64,000 bases of DNA from Halorussus pelagicus (GCF_004087835.1 NZ_CP035119.1:496001-560000), one strand, 5' to 3'. Counted from the stretch's first letter, positions 53,194 to 62,673 are shown. Translations and numbers: made by a program. Notes: generated by a model not told the origin, from the sequence alone.

Positions 53194-53352
53194 ATGATTG
53201 AGGTGTCTCATCTCCCTGCGCTCTCTGCAGGCATGTTTGCAGGTACAGTCTTGCTGCTCTACGGAGTCAGCTTTGGCAAGGTCGTTATGATCCTCTGCCT
53301 GTGCTGCTGGCTTCTCGGGCAGTACATCACCGCCCGAACGAAAGCGGAGTAA
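53194..53352 (+). CDS. Small membrane protein (52 aa)
   Basis: ATG 53194-53196 to TAA 53350-53352. The peptide is MIEVSHLPALSAGMFAGT, then a hydrophobic stretch (VLLLYGVSFGKVVMILCLCCWLL) that may cross the membrane twice, ending GQYITARTKAE. Three Cys lie in the second helix. A TATA-like run (ctttttatattattg, about 53109-53123) lies upstream, so a longer frame starting at 53068 would contain its own promoter and is rejected. No family recognised. Confidence 0.6.
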   Translation: MIEVSHLPALSAGMFAGTVLLLYGVSFGKVVMILCLCCWLLGQYITARTKAE

Positions 53353-53396
53353 GTGACGGCGGTCCCGCCGCTCCTCTGTGGCGGGTTTTCTTGGAG

Positions 53397-53441
53397 AACG
53401 ATGATTGAAGTGTCCTAGCCCCGCGCATCCACAGGCACGTC
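53397..53441 (+). pseudogene. Fragment resembling the start of the 52-aa membrane protein gene
   Basis: The run acgatgattgaagtgtcc (about 53398-53415) nearly copies acgatgattgaggtgtct (53191-53208) at the start of the preceding small gene; similarity fades over the next 25 bases (aggcacg against aggcatg). A TAG then closes the frame after five codons. It is probably a degraded partial duplication. The remaining bases to 53539 hold a 7-bp inverted repeat (cgttggc/gccaacg, about 53483-53501) near the end of the purine phosphoribosyltransferase gene. Confidence 0.45.
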
Positions 53442-53539
53442 GAGGTTATCGGCCTGCCCTGTTGGATTGCACGACTTGGGACGTTGGCGAGTTGCCAACG
53501 CTAGCTATTCGTTGCGCATCCGTCATAAGCATATCGCAC

Positions 53540-54085
53540 CTAGTGAATCGTCACTTCGAAGTCCTCGACGGAGATATCGACCAGACTCGTCGCCTCGTAC
53601 TCCGTCTCGTCGAGCGCCGTCTCGCCGAGTTTCCGGATGACGACCGCGATGTCCGCGATTTCCGCGCCGATTTCGTCCATCGCGTCGCAGATGGAGGCCA
53701 GCGTCCCGCCGGTCGAGAGCAGGTCGTCCACGATGAGGACGCGGTCGCCCTCCTCGATGTCGTTGATGTACATCTCCGACTCGGAGTAGCCCGTGGTCTG
53801 GTGGAGCGCGACTTCGCCCTCCAGTCCGTACTCGCGCTTGCGGATGACCACGAGGGGCACGTCGGTCTGGAGCGAGAGCGCGGTGGCGATATGGATGCCC
53901 ATCGCCTCGGGGGCGACGATTTTGTCCACGTCGAGGTCGGCCGCCTGCGTGATGCCGACGACGACTTCCCGAAGCAGTTCGGGTTCGAGCATCGGCACGC
54001 CGTTGCTGATGGGGTGAACGAGGTACTGATAGCCGTCTTTGTCGATAATCGGTGCTTCGTGGAGTGACTCGCGGAGTCGTTCCAT
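53540..54085 (-). CDS. hpt: Hypoxanthine/guanine (or adenine) phosphoribosyltransferase
   Basis: A 181-residue purine salvage enzyme that joins a base to PRPP. The PRPP-binding loop [17 protein letters not shown] (about 115-131) is intact; [15 protein letters not shown] and [23 protein letters not shown] are characteristic of the archaeal Hpt/Apt-like group. Start Met 54085 ([19 protein letters not shown]) is chosen over an upstream frame of basic sequence. Base specificity is hard to tell; haloarchaeal relatives are annotated both ways. NCS2 permease lies 866 bases on along the same strand. Confidence 0.93.
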   Translation of the reverse strand: MERLRESLHEAPIIDKDGYQYLVHPISNGVPMLEPELLREVVVGITQAADLDVDKIVAPEAMGIHIATALSLQTDVPLVVIRKREYGLEGEVALHQTTGYSESEMYINDIEEGDRVLIVDDLLSTGGTLASICDAMDEIGAEIADIAVVIRKLGETALDETEYEATSLVDISVEDFEVTIH

Positions 54086-54216
54086 GGCGATGGTTGGTAG
54101 AAACGGTCCAAAAACGGTTCGCTCTCGGCGCGAGCGAACGCGGACGGCCGACGAACACTCTCGGCACCTAAAACGTTTTAGGGCGCGAACGACTACCATC
54201 GGCCAAGACAGCACTG

Positions 54217-54837
54217 ATGAAACGCGTACTCTTCGGACTCCTCCTCATCCCGCTCTTAGACGCGCTGTTCCTCGTCGTCGTGGCGAGCGAACTCGGACCC
54301 GCGCTGACGGTGGCGCTGGTCGTCCTGACCGCGCTAATCGGAACGCTGTTCGTCCGCGCGGAGGGCCGTCACACCATCCGGAAGCTACAGAAAGCGGTCG
54401 GCGAGGGCAGGGTCCCGACCGACGAACTGACCGACGGCGCGCTCCTCATCGCGGCGGGCGCGTTCCTGCTCACGCCGGGTCTCGTCACGGACAGCGTGGG
54501 GTTCCTTCTGGCGTTCCCGCCCTCGCGCATCCTCGTCCGCGAGGCGGTCCAGAAGTGGTTCGTCAAGCCCTATCTCGAGAAGAAAACCAACGGGTTCGCC
54601 ACCGGCAACGTCTACACCTTCGGGTTCCCGAACGCCGAGGATGTCGGTGCGGGCGGAGCGAGCGCGGGCGGTGGGAATCCGGGCCACGCTGGCGCAGGGA
54701 GTGCAAGTCCCGGCGCGAGCGGAACGAGTTCGGGGTCGCGGAGCCACTCCGACGCCTCGGAGGACACCTACCGCGTGGACGACGACGCCTACGACATCGA
54801 GTCCGAGGAGCGCGAGGACGGCGAGAAAGAGACGTAG
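54217..54837 (+). CDS. fxsA: FxsA-family membrane protein
   Basis: A 206-residue protein. The FxsA domain (1-120) has four hydrophobic segments: [72 protein letters not shown] and a last re-entrant stretch. A Gly/Ser/Ala-rich and then acidic tail of about 75 residues follows, a haloarchaeal addition. In E. coli FxsA affects phage exclusion by F plasmids; its role in archaea is not known. It diverges from hpt. Confidence 0.92.
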   Translation: MKRVLFGLLLIPLLDALFLVVVASELGPALTVALVVLTALIGTLFVRAEGRHTIRKLQKAVGEGRVPTDELTDGALLIAAGAFLLTPGLVTDSVGFLLAFPPSRILVREAVQKWFVKPYLEKKTNGFATGNVYTFGFPNAEDVGAGGASAGGGNPGHAGAGSASPGASGTSSGSRSHSDASEDTYRVDDDAYDIESEEREDGEKET

Positions 54838-54923
54838 CGCGGCCGGTTGCGCTCAAGCGACGACGAGGCAAAACGGGCGGGCGATTGTCCGGAAAACACC
54901 GTGAGGGCGTGCCGAACCGGCAT

Positions 54924-54943
54924 CGAAAGGAAACGCTTAAACA
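54924..54943 (+). promoter_or_regulatory. Promoter of the tRNA-Ile gene
   Basis: cgaaaggaaacgcttaaaca contains a BRE-like purine run (cgaaagg) and a TATA-like gcttaaac centred about 35 bases before the tRNA 5' end at 54974, the usual haloarchaeal tRNA arrangement. Confidence 0.6.
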
Positions 54944-54973
54944 TTCAAGGGCGCAAGCAGAGAATGCGTTCGA

Positions 54974-55047
54974 GGGCCAATAGCTCAATTAGGTTGAGCG
55001 CTCGGCTGATAACCGGGAGGTTCGCGGTTCAAATCCGCGTTGGCCCA
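54974..55047 (+). tRNA. tRNA-Ile (anticodon GAT)
   Basis: A 74-nt cloverleaf. The acceptor stem pairs gggccaa with ttggccc, followed by discriminator A at 55047; the D arm is gctcaattaggttgagc, the anticodon stem-loop ctcggctgataaccggg with anticodon GAT, and the T arm gcggttcaaatccgc. It has no intron and no encoded CCA. It reads the AUC/AUU isoleucine codons. It sits alone after fxsA rather than in an rRNA operon. Confidence 0.95.
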
Positions 55048-55226
55048 CTCCCTTTCCTCACGTTTCCTGTCCGATAGAGAAACAATTCCTGATACACCTC
55101 AGGGGGCGAAATACTGGGCTTTCCCAGCTTCTAGAAGCGAATGTTCTTCCGAGAGTTCGTTCGGAGTACGAACGCAACCCGACGCCGGATAGCGAGTTGC
55201 GTAGCCGACGGTACCGGACGACCGCT

Positions 55227-55514
55227 TCAGAAGTCCATCTCCCGAGCAAGCATCTGTGCCGCGGCTTTCGCTTTCATCTCGTCCCAATCGTCGAAGTTGC
55301 TGTTCGCGGCGACGTACGCGTCGAACTCGTCGTCGGGGACCGCTTTGAGGTCCTCCTCGCCGTCGATCTCCCACTGGCTGTTGCCGAAGAAGTCCCAGAG
55401 CGAATCGTGGTCGGTGTGTTCCTGCATGAAACTCGGCGGGAACACGTCCTCGTCGTCAATGTCCGGTTCTTCATCGCCTTGCAGTTCGATGGAACCCTCT
55501 GATTCGATGTCCAT
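55227..55514 (-). CDS. Small acidic protein of unknown function
   Basis: A 95-residue protein starting MDIESEGSIELQGDEEPD. It is exceptionally acidic, with Trp residues in SLWDFFGNSQWEIDGEEDL and FDDWDEMKAKAAAQMLAREMDF, suggesting a helical fold at the C-terminus. There are no Cys and no membrane segment. An A/T-rich run (about 55528-55553) before the start fits a promoter. No family recognised. The 179 bases between it and the tRNA hold no gene. Confidence 0.7.
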   Translation of the reverse strand: MDIESEGSIELQGDEEPDIDDEDVFPPSFMQEHTDHDSLWDFFGNSQWEIDGEEDLKAVPDDEFDAYVAANSNFDDWDEMKAKAAAQMLAREMDF

Positions 55515-55590
55515 AGGGGTTCTTTCCCCTCTAATGCTTATTAATTTTTTGTAGAATTGGATTCCGCCCGCCGAACCGAATCGGTCGGGC

Positions 55591-55884
55591 CTACTCTCCG
55601 CTCAGTTCCCGCACCGTCCGCGAGATGCCGATGCCCGAGACCAACAGCACGACCAGATTGAACGCCGCGCGGAACAGCGACCGGTACTCGGCCGTAATGA
55701 ACGTGTTGATGGTGGCGTTGACGCTGGCGTACAGTTGAATCACCGCGACGACGGCGAGCAGGACGAACAGCGCCAGCGCGGCCCGGTAGAGGTTCGTCCG
55801 TATCTCGAATCCGGAAGTCGTCGTCGGCGTCTGCTGGTGAGTCGATTCCTCGGTCATTTCCGTGTCGGTGTTAGTCTCGGTCAT
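55591..55884 (-). CDS. Small membrane protein downstream of a PGF-CTERM protein
   Basis: A 97-residue protein. A Thr/Glu-rich head of about 30 residues is followed by two helices (ALALFVLLAVVAVIQLYASV, about 36-55; AFNLVVLLVSGIGISRTV, about 73-90). It begins with an ATG overlapping the stop of the surface-protein gene by 4 bases, so the two are made together. It may be a partner or chaperone for it. Function unknown. Confidence 0.75.
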   Translation of the reverse strand: MTETNTDTEMTEESTHQQTPTTTSGFEIRTNLYRAALALFVLLAVVAVIQLYASVNATINTFITAEYRSLFRAAFNLVVLLVSGIGISRTVRELSGE

Positions 55885-56888
55885 GATTGCCTCCGTGCGA
55901 GCAGCAGTGCGCCGCCCAGCGCGGCGACTGCGACGCCGACCCCGAATCCGGGGACGCTACCGTCCGCGTCGGAGCTGGCCGTCGTCTCGCGCGCTCCGCG
56001 GTTGGTGTCGCCGTCCTCGAAGTCGCTGACCTTGATGCCGACCTCGCGGACCGTCTCGTTCGTGCGGACGGTCTCGGTCGGGTTCAGATTCGCCACGCTA
56101 CGGGCTGTGCCGACGATGACGCCGTCTTTCCACAGTACCGCGTCGAGGTAATAGTTGTACTCGTCGGGGACGGTCAGTTCGACGCTCGGCGTCGCGGTTC
56201 GGCCGGGTCGGATGGTGCCGACTTCGACTTCGGTCCGGTTGGCGACGACGTTCGAGTCAGCCTGTCGCGCGGTGACGACGACTCGCAACTCCTCGGAGTC
56301 GGCGTCGCCCTCGTTGGTCAGGAACGTCGAAACGTCGAGCGTGGCGCGGTCGTTCTCGGCGTTCCGGACAGTGTACTCTATCGGCGGAAATCCGTCGCCG
56401 CTCTGCCAGTGGAACCGGACATCGGTCCGGGCGTACGCGGGCGTGAGCGTGCCGACGCCCCGGACCTCCGTGCTTCCGTCAGCGATGCGCGCGCCGTCGC
56501 GGTAGACCGCGGTTTCGACGCGGTAGCCACCGGCGCGTTCGACCGAGAGATTCTGGAGGACCGACACCTCGCGCTCGCCCGAGATGGGTTCGACGGCCGT
56601 TTCGGTCGTCGTCTCGACCAGTCCGGATTCGAGACCGACCGCCCGGACGCGGACGGTGACGTTCTCGGACTCGCCGCCCCAGTGTTCGAGGCGCGTATCG
56701 ACCTGTAGGGTCGCGGTGCCGCCCGACACCGCCGTGGGTGCGATAGAGACCTCCTGAATGTCGAGGTGACCGGACCGAACGGGGTCGGACTCGGGTTGGG
56801 CTATCGCGCCGGGGACCACGGTGGCGGCGAGAAGCGACACCGCGACGACGACGGCGATTCCGCCCGCCAGCATCGTGTCGCGGTTCAT
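55881..56888 (-). CDS. PGF-CTERM surface protein
   Basis: A 335-residue exported protein. A Sec-type signal (MLAGGIAVVVAVSLLAATVVPGAIA) precedes a beta-rich ectodomain of repeated Ig-like pairs (SGGTATLQVDTRLEHWGG; RATLDVSTFLTNEGDADSEELRVVVTA) with several N-x-S/T sites. It ends in SVPGFGVGVAVAALGGALLLARRQS, a PGF-CTERM tripartite tail (Pro-Gly-Phe, helix, basic end), the substrate signal of archaeosortase A. So it should be cut and lipid-anchored at the cell surface. The Met at 56888 is chosen over an upstream basic frame. Confidence 0.88.
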   Translation of the reverse strand: MNRDTMLAGGIAVVVAVSLLAATVVPGAIAQPESDPVRSGHLDIQEVSIAPTAVSGGTATLQVDTRLEHWGGESENVTVRVRAVGLESGLVETTTETAVEPISGEREVSVLQNLSVERAGGYRVETAVYRDGARIADGSTEVRGVGTLTPAYARTDVRFHWQSGDGFPPIEYTVRNAENDRATLDVSTFLTNEGDADSEELRVVVTARQADSNVVANRTEVEVGTIRPGRTATPSVELTVPDEYNYYLDAVLWKDGVIVGTARSVANLNPTETVRTNETVREVGIKVSDFEDGDTNRGARETTASSDADGSVPGFGVGVAVAALGGALLLARRQS

Positions 56889-57095
56889 ATCGGGACGCTC
56901 ACAGGTGCGCGTGAAGTGTTTTGTGGTCTGTCGAACACGACGGCACAGTCGCAACTGCTGACCGACCGGATTCACATCGTGTCGCCAGACGCCGATGGCG
57001 ACGTGACCGGGAGGTCCCACCCTCCAGCGGTCTAAAAACCACTATATATCTCTCATAGTACCAGTTTAATACGGATTCACCCTCTCTAGAGGTGA

Positions 57096-57827
57096 ATGGC
57101 TATTACTACCGGCGAGCAACTGTCGAAGGAGTCCGAGTCGCGTTTCGCCGAGGGCGTCCCCAACGAACGAATCGACGCCGAGGAGTGGGACGACATCTAC
57201 GTCGTCGGCGATGTTCACGGTTGTCGAGCGGAACTGGAAACGCTGCTCGAACGCCTCGACGTGTCCGAGGACGACCTCGTGGTGTTCGTCGGCGACCTCG
57301 TGCGCAAGGGTCCCGACACCGAGGGCGTGTTGGACATCGTGCGCGAGCGGCCGAACCTCGTGAGCGTCCGCGGGAACAACGAAGCCAAAATTCTCCGCGG
57401 CGAGACCGACCTCGACCTCTCGGAAGCGAACGCCGAGTTCGTCCGGTCGCTCCCCGTCGCGCTCTCGTGGGCGGGCGCGCTGGTCGTCCACGGTGGCGTG
57501 GACCCCCGCCGCGACCTGCGCGACCACAGCGTCAACGACCTGCTGAACATGCGCGCGCCCCACGCCGACGAGGAGTACGTCGGTCCGCTCTGGTACGACG
57601 AGTACGACGGCGAGACGACCGTGTTCACGGGCCACACCGTCCACGAGCGCCCCCACGACGCCGACGGCGGAGTCGCCCTCGACACCGGATGCGTCCACGG
57701 CGGCGCGCTGACGGCCTACGACTGGGACCGCGAGGAGTTCGTCGCGGTCTCCGCCGAGGAGACCTACGTGGAACGCAGTGCGGACAAGGTCGTCCGGCTC
57801 GACGGCGACGAATCGGTGTTCCGATAG
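57096..57827 (+). CDS. Metallophosphatase (PP2A/ApaH-like serine/threonine phosphatase)
   Basis: A 243-residue phosphoesterase with the complete calcineurin-like motif set: GDVHG (residues 39-43), VFVGDLVRKGPD, VRGNNE, the LVVHGGVDP segment and FTGHT (about 176-180). Such enzymes bind two metals and dephosphorylate proteins or dinucleotides. Its stop is immediately followed by the ATG of ppk1, so the pair is co-translated; a link with polyphosphate turnover or regulation is plausible. The 75 residues after FTGHT end LDGDESVFR. Confidence 0.92.
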   Translation: MAITTGEQLSKESESRFAEGVPNERIDAEEWDDIYVVGDVHGCRAELETLLERLDVSEDDLVVFVGDLVRKGPDTEGVLDIVRERPNLVSVRGNNEAKILRGETDLDLSEANAEFVRSLPVALSWAGALVVHGGVDPRRDLRDHSVNDLLNMRAPHADEEYVGPLWYDEYDGETTVFTGHTVHERPHDADGGVALDTGCVHGGALTAYDWDREEFVAVSAEETYVERSADKVVRLDGDESVFR

Positions 57828-60167
57828 ATGTCGAACGAGCCACCACGTTCCGACGACACCGCGGACGGCGAACGGGCCGACTCCCAGGAGGTGCGACCGG
57901 TAGACACCGAGAACGCGGCGATGGCAGACACCGCCGAGACGAACGGGAGCGACCTCGCCGCCTTGGAGGGAGACGACGACAGTTCCGAGACGACCACCGT
58001 CGTGTCCGACGCCGCCGATTCGGCCGACGCCCCGGCCGACTTCGACCGGTCGGACCCGGCGTACTACCTGAACCGGGAACTCAGCGAACTGGAGTTCCAG
58101 AAGCGCGTCCTCCACGAGGCGACCGACGAGCGCAACCCCTTGCTGGAGCAGGTGAAGTTTCTCTCCATCTTCACCACGAACATGGACGAGTTCTTCCGCA
58201 AGCGGGTCGGCGGCCTGAAACAGCAGATCGAAGCAGGCGTCACCGAGCGCACGCCGGACGGTCGCACCCCGCGCGAGCAGTGGGACGAGATACTCGAAAT
58301 CGCTCGGCCGATGTTCGAGCGCCAGACCGAGTGCTACCACGAGACCGTCAGACCGGCGCTCGCCGACGCCGGAGTGCGGATTCTCGACTACGACGACCTC
58401 TCGGCCGACGAGCGCGGCGACCTCCGGGCGTACTTCGAGAGTTCGGTTCTCCCGACGCTGACGCCGCTGACGTTCGACCCGGCACATCCGTTCCCGCACA
58501 TCTCGAACCTCAGCCTCTCGCTCGGGGTATTGACCCGCGAGAACCCCAACGACGACCTCACCTTCTCACGGGTGAAGGTCCCGCAGAACCGGCCGCGACT
58601 GGTCCGGGTCGGCGGCGACTCGGGCGACTCCGGTACGGAGAGCGCGAGTGCTGACGACCGGAACGCCCGTTTCGTCCTGATAGAGGACGTTATCGCCGAC
58701 AACCTCGACTTGCTCTTTCCGAACGTCGAAATCGTGGACTACTCGACGTTCCGCGTCACTCGCAACGCCGAGGTCGGGCGCGACGAGGAGGTCGCCGAGG
58801 ACCTCATCGAGATGATCGAAGAGGTCTTGGAAGAGCGCCGATTCGCCACCGTCGTCCGACTCGAAATCGAGGACGACGCCCACCCGCTCGTCCGCGAGAT
58901 ACTGGCCGACAGACTCGATTTGGACGACTGCGAGATATTCGAGCGCCGCGGCCCGCTGGCGTTCCGGGACTTCGACTCGCTGCTCGAACTGGACCGCCCC
59001 GACCTGAAACTCGACGACTGGTCGCCCAAGCCCCATCCGCGACTCGCGGACATCGGGACCGACGACCGCGACATCTTCGACGTGATTCGCGCTGACGACG
59101 TGCTGGTCCACCACCCGTACCACTCGTTTACCGGGACGGTCCAGCAGTTCCTCGAAACCGCGGCCCGCGACCCCGACGTGTTGGCCATCAAGGCCGCTAT
59201 CTACCGGACCGCCAGCGACTCGAAGGTGGTCGAGACGCTCATCGAGGCCGCCCGGAACGGCAAGCAGGTCGCGGTGATGGTCGAGTTGAAAGCTCGCTTC
59301 GACGAGCAGAACAACTTGGAGTGGGCCAAGAAACTGGAAGCGGAGGGCATTCACGTCGCCTACGGCACCATCGGCTTCAAGACCCACACAAAGACCTCGC
59401 TGGTCGTCCGCGACGAGGACGACAGCGAGGGCGTCCAGTTGTACTCGCACGTCGGCACGGGCAACTACCACTCAGAGACCGCCAAGCGGTACGACGACCT
59501 CGGTCTACTGACCGCCGACCGCGACGTGGGCCAAGACCTCGTGAAGTTGTTCAACTACTTCACCGGCCACTCGCTCCACGAGCAGTACCGGGAACTGCTG
59601 GTCGCGCCGGGCAACATGCGCGAGCGCTTCGTGGACCTGATTCGCAACGAGGCCGAGTGCGCCCGCCGCGGCGAGGACGCCAGTATCACCGCCAAGGTGA
59701 ACCGTCTGGAGGACCCCGAGATGGTCGCGGAACTCTACGAAGCGTCGATGGCGGGCGTCGATATTGACCTCGTCGTTCGAGACATCTGTCGGCTCCGCCC
59801 CGGATTGGCGGGCGTCAGCGACAACGTGGACGTGTACAGCGTCGTCGGCCGATTCCTCGAACACTCCCGCATCTACCGCTTCGGAAACGACGACCCCGGC
59901 TACTACGTCGGATCGGCCGACTGGATGACCCGGAACCTCGACAATCGGGTCGAGGCCATCGCGCCCATCGAGGACCCGCGACTGCAGTCGAAACTCGACT
60001 GGGTGTTGGAGACGTTCCTCTCGGACAACCGCAAGCGGTGGGTCATGCACTCGGACGGGAGCTACGAACAGATTCGACCCGCCGAGGGCGAGGCGGTCCG
60101 GAACGCACAGGAGACCTTCATGCGGGAGACCGAGGAGGCGCTTCGAAACCGAGACGGGTCGCGGTAG
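57828..60167 (+). CDS. ppk1: Polyphosphate kinase 1
   Basis: A 779-residue enzyme that makes polyphosphate from ATP. The first 70 residues are an acidic, disordered haloarchaeal extension; the PPK N domain starts at YYLNRELSELEFQKRVL. Phosphorylated His541 lies in LYSHVGTGNYHSETA, and the second conserved His is in FLEHSRIYRF. TNMDEFFRKRVGGLKQQ and DSKVVETLIEAARNGKQV are further signatures. The length is as expected once the extension is removed. It is fused translationally to the phosphatase upstream (zero spacing). Confidence 0.96.
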   Translation: MSNEPPRSDDTADGERADSQEVRPVDTENAAMADTAETNGSDLAALEGDDDSSETTTVVSDAADSADAPADFDRSDPAYYLNRELSELEFQKRVLHEATDERNPLLEQVKFLSIFTTNMDEFFRKRVGGLKQQIEAGVTERTPDGRTPREQWDEILEIARPMFERQTECYHETVRPALADAGVRILDYDDLSADERGDLRAYFESSVLPTLTPLTFDPAHPFPHISNLSLSLGVLTRENPNDDLTFSRVKVPQNRPRLVRVGGDSGDSGTESASADDRNARFVLIEDVIADNLDLLFPNVEIVDYSTFRVTRNAEVGRDEEVAEDLIEMIEEVLEERRFATVVRLEIEDDAHPLVREILADRLDLDDCEIFERRGPLAFRDFDSLLELDRPDLKLDDWSPKPHPRLADIGTDDRDIFDVIRADDVLVHHPYHSFTGTVQQFLETAARDPDVLAIKAAIYRTASDSKVVETLIEAARNGKQVAVMVELKARFDEQNNLEWAKKLEAEGIHVAYGTIGFKTHTKTSLVVRDEDDSEGVQLYSHVGTGNYHSETAKRYDDLGLLTADRDVGQDLVKLFNYFTGHSLHEQYRELLVAPGNMRERFVDLIRNEAECARRGEDASITAKVNRLEDPEMVAELYEASMAGVDIDLVVRDICRLRPGLAGVSDNVDVYSVVGRFLEHSRIYRFGNDDPGYYVGSADWMTRNLDNRVEAIAPIEDPRLQSKLDWVLETFLSDNRKRWVMHSDGSYEQIRPAEGEAVRNAQETFMRETEEALRNRDGSR

Positions 60168-60328
60168 ACCGCGGCCCGGAAGCACGGTCGTTCGAGACCG
60201 CCGTCGGAAACAGAGCCAAGGCGTCCGAGTCCTAACTCACCGACGATGCATATCGGGAAAACCGAGACCCCCCACTGTCGCCGTGACGCCTCCGAGACGG
60301 CCGCCCGCCTCGCGGAGGCGAGCGACCG

Positions 60329-61123
60329 ATGACCGTCCGAAGCGTCGTCCTCGACGTGGACGGCACGCTAGTCCACGGCGACGAGGTGATTCCGGGAGCC
60401 ATCGAGACGGTGGACCGACTCCGCGAGCGCGGACTGGACCTCCTGATGCTGTCGAACAACCCGACCCAGACGCCCGCGGCCTATGCCGCCCGTCTCGCGG
60501 ACCTCGGGTTCACGGTCGGTCCCGACGACGTGGTGACTTCGGGGTCGCTGACCGCCGACTACGTGGCCGCCGAACACCCCGGTGCGGCGACCTACTTGGT
60601 GGGCGAGGCGGGCCTGCGCGAGATGTTGGCCGACCGGGGCGTTCCAGTCGTAACCGACCCCGACCGCGCCGAGGTCGTCGTCGCCTCCATCGACCGCGAG
60701 TTCAGTTACGACCGCCTCCGAGACGCGCTCTGGGCGCTGGAGGGCGCGGCGTTCGTCGCCTCGGACCCCGACCGGACGATTCCCGCGCCGGACCGACCGG
60801 TTCCGGGGTCGGGTCCCATCGTCGCCGCGCTCGCGGAGGCCGCCGACCGCGACCCCGACGCGATGCTCGGCAAGCCGGGCAAAACTGCGGCCGAGGCGGT
60901 CGAATCCCGCGTCGCGGGGCGGAACGAGGAGGTCCTCGTCGTCGGCGACCGACTCGACACGGACATCGCGCTCGGCGAGAACGCGGGCATGGCGACGGCG
61001 CTGGTCCTGTCCGGTATCACGACTCGCGCGGACACGGACTCGTCGCCGGTCGCGTCCGACTCGGTTCTCGACTCGGTGGCCGACCTGCCCGCTCTGCTGG
61101 ATTCGTGGGAGGACGAGAGATGA
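60329..61123 (+). CDS. HAD-family phosphatase, NagD-like
   Basis: A 264-residue hydrolase. Motif I VVLDVDGTLVHGD (nucleophile Asp9), motif II MLSNNPTQTP, motif III and IV in MLGKPGKTAAEAV and VVGDRLDTDIALGENAGMATALVLSGIT. The capped NagD/4-nitrophenylphosphatase pattern is clear. Substrate unknown; members dephosphorylate sugar or nucleoside monophosphates. It overlaps the next gene (cryptochrome) by 4 bp. The ATG at 60329 starts motif I at the usual distance. Confidence 0.92.
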   Translation: MTVRSVVLDVDGTLVHGDEVIPGAIETVDRLRERGLDLLMLSNNPTQTPAAYAARLADLGFTVGPDDVVTSGSLTADYVAAEHPGAATYLVGEAGLREMLADRGVPVVTDPDRAEVVVASIDREFSYDRLRDALWALEGAAFVASDPDRTIPAPDRPVPGSGPIVAALAEAADRDPDAMLGKPGKTAAEAVESRVAGRNEEVLVVGDRLDTDIALGENAGMATALVLSGITTRADTDSSPVASDSVLDSVADLPALLDSWEDER

Positions 61124-62673
61124 GCGTGGATTCGTCCGTCGCGCTCGTCTGGTTCCGGCGCGACCTCCGACTGCACGACAATCAGACACTGGCCGCGGCC
61201 GTCGAGGACGCCGACCGCCTCCTGCCGGTCTACTGCTTCGACCCGCGCGAGTTCGGGCCGCGACCCTACGGCGGTCCCGACTCCTTCGAGTACGAGAAGA
61301 CCGGTCCGCACCGCGCCCAGTTCCTGCGCGAGAGTGTCGCCGACCTCCGCGAGAACCTGCGCGAGCGAGATTCGGAGTTGGTGGTTCGCCACGGGCGGCC
61401 CGAGGAGGTCCTGCCAGATCTCGCGGACGCGGCGGACGCGTCGGCGGTCTACTGCCAGACGCTCCCCGCGCCCGAAGAGCGAGCGGTCGAGACGGGCGTC
61501 GAGCGCGCGCTGGCCGACCGCGGCGTCGAACTCCGGACGTGCTGGACCCACACGCTCCACCACCGCGACGACCTGCCGACGCCGGTCGCCGAGATTGCCG
61601 ACACTTTCACGCCGTTCAAAGACCGCCTCGAAGCGAACAGTCGCGTGCGCGAGCCGATTGGGACACCTGAGTTGCCGCCCGCGCCTGCGTCCGTGGCCGC
61701 GGGTGCGGCCACGGACGCGAACTCGGAGGGACGGATTTCGCTCGGCGAGATTCCGAAATCGGACGCGCTCGGGGTCTCGTCCGTCGAAGCCCCGACTGCC
61801 GAGGAGGACGACCGCGCGGCGCTCGACTTCCGAGGCGGGGAGTCGGCCGGACTCGCGCGACTGGACGAGTTCATCTGGGAGCGCGACTGTCTGCGCGAGT
61901 ACCGCGAGACCAGAAACGGTCTTCTCGGGCCGGACTACTCCTCGAAGCTCTCGGCGTGGCTGAATCTCGGGTGTCTGTCCCCTCGGCGAGTCTGCGCCGA
62001 GGTGGAACGCTACGAGACCGAACGCGTCGAAAACGACTCGACGTACTGGCTCGTCTTCGAGTTGCGCTGGCGGGACTTCTTCCAGTTTCAGGTCGCCAAG
62101 CACGGCGCGCAACTCTTTCGCCCGGAGGGTATCCGGGAGCGCGACGTGGACTGGCGAGACTGGTCGGACGCGCCGGACGAGTCGGACCAATCGAACGAGA
62201 ACGCCGCCGCGTTCGAGCGATGGGCGGCGGGGCAAACCGGAATCCCGTTCGTGGACGCCGCGATGCGCGAGTTGGCCGCGACGGGCTACCAGTCCAACCG
62301 GGCGCGCCAGAACGCGGCGTCGTTTCTGGCCAACGACCTGCGAACCGACTGGCGTCGCGGGGCCGCCCACTTCGAGACCCTGCTCGTGGACTACGACCCC
62401 GCGAGCAACTACGGCAACTGGGCCTACGTCGCTGGCGTCGGCAACGACTCGCGGGACCGGTCGTTCGACGTGCTGTGGCAGGCCCACCGCTACGACCCCG
62501 ACGCCGAGTACGTCCGGACGTGGTGTCCGGAACTGAGTGAGATTCCGGGTGGAAACGCGCACGAACCGTGGACGCTGACCGCCGACGAACAGGCCGAATA
62601 CGGCGTCGAACTCGGGGACGACTACCCCGAACCGATGGTGGACCCCGGAATCTACGAGGGACCGGACGACTGA
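61120..62673 (+). CDS. phr: Cryptochrome/photolyase (DASH-like or CPD class I)
   Basis: A 517-residue flavoprotein. VALVWFRRDLRLHDNQTL starts the photolyase alpha/beta domain. The FAD-binding C-terminal part has RDCLREYRETRNGLLGPDYSSKLSAWLNLGCLSPR, WLVFELRWRDFFQF, RQNAASFLANDLRTDWRRGAAHFETLLVDYDPASNYGNWAYVAGVGND and YDPDAEYVRTWCPEL. The segment order fits a DASH-type cryptochrome; a CPD photolyase is the alternative. It contains a variable insert (about 185-235). It faces the gene at 62674, with zero spacing. Confidence 0.93.
   Translation: MSVDSSVALVWFRRDLRLHDNQTLAAAVEDADRLLPVYCFDPREFGPRPYGGPDSFEYEKTGPHRAQFLRESVADLRENLRERDSELVVRHGRPEEVLPDLADAADASAVYCQTLPAPEERAVETGVERALADRGVELRTCWTHTLHHRDDLPTPVAEIADTFTPFKDRLEANSRVREPIGTPELPPAPASVAAGAATDANSEGRISLGEIPKSDALGVSSVEAPTAEEDDRAALDFRGGESAGLARLDEFIWERDCLREYRETRNGLLGPDYSSKLSAWLNLGCLSPRRVCAEVERYETERVENDSTYWLVFELRWRDFFQFQVAKHGAQLFRPEGIRERDVDWRDWSDAPDESDQSNENAAAFERWAAGQTGIPFVDAAMRELAATGYQSNRARQNAASFLANDLRTDWRRGAAHFETLLVDYDPASNYGNWAYVAGVGNDSRDRSFDVLWQAHRYDPDAEYVRTWCPELSEIPGGNAHEPWTLTADEQAEYGVELGDDYPEPMVDPGIYEGPDD

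Noticed and set aside
57066-58499. 477-residue leftward ORF across the phosphatase and ppk1 genes
   Set aside because: Antisense shadow; both rightward genes have full motif sets.
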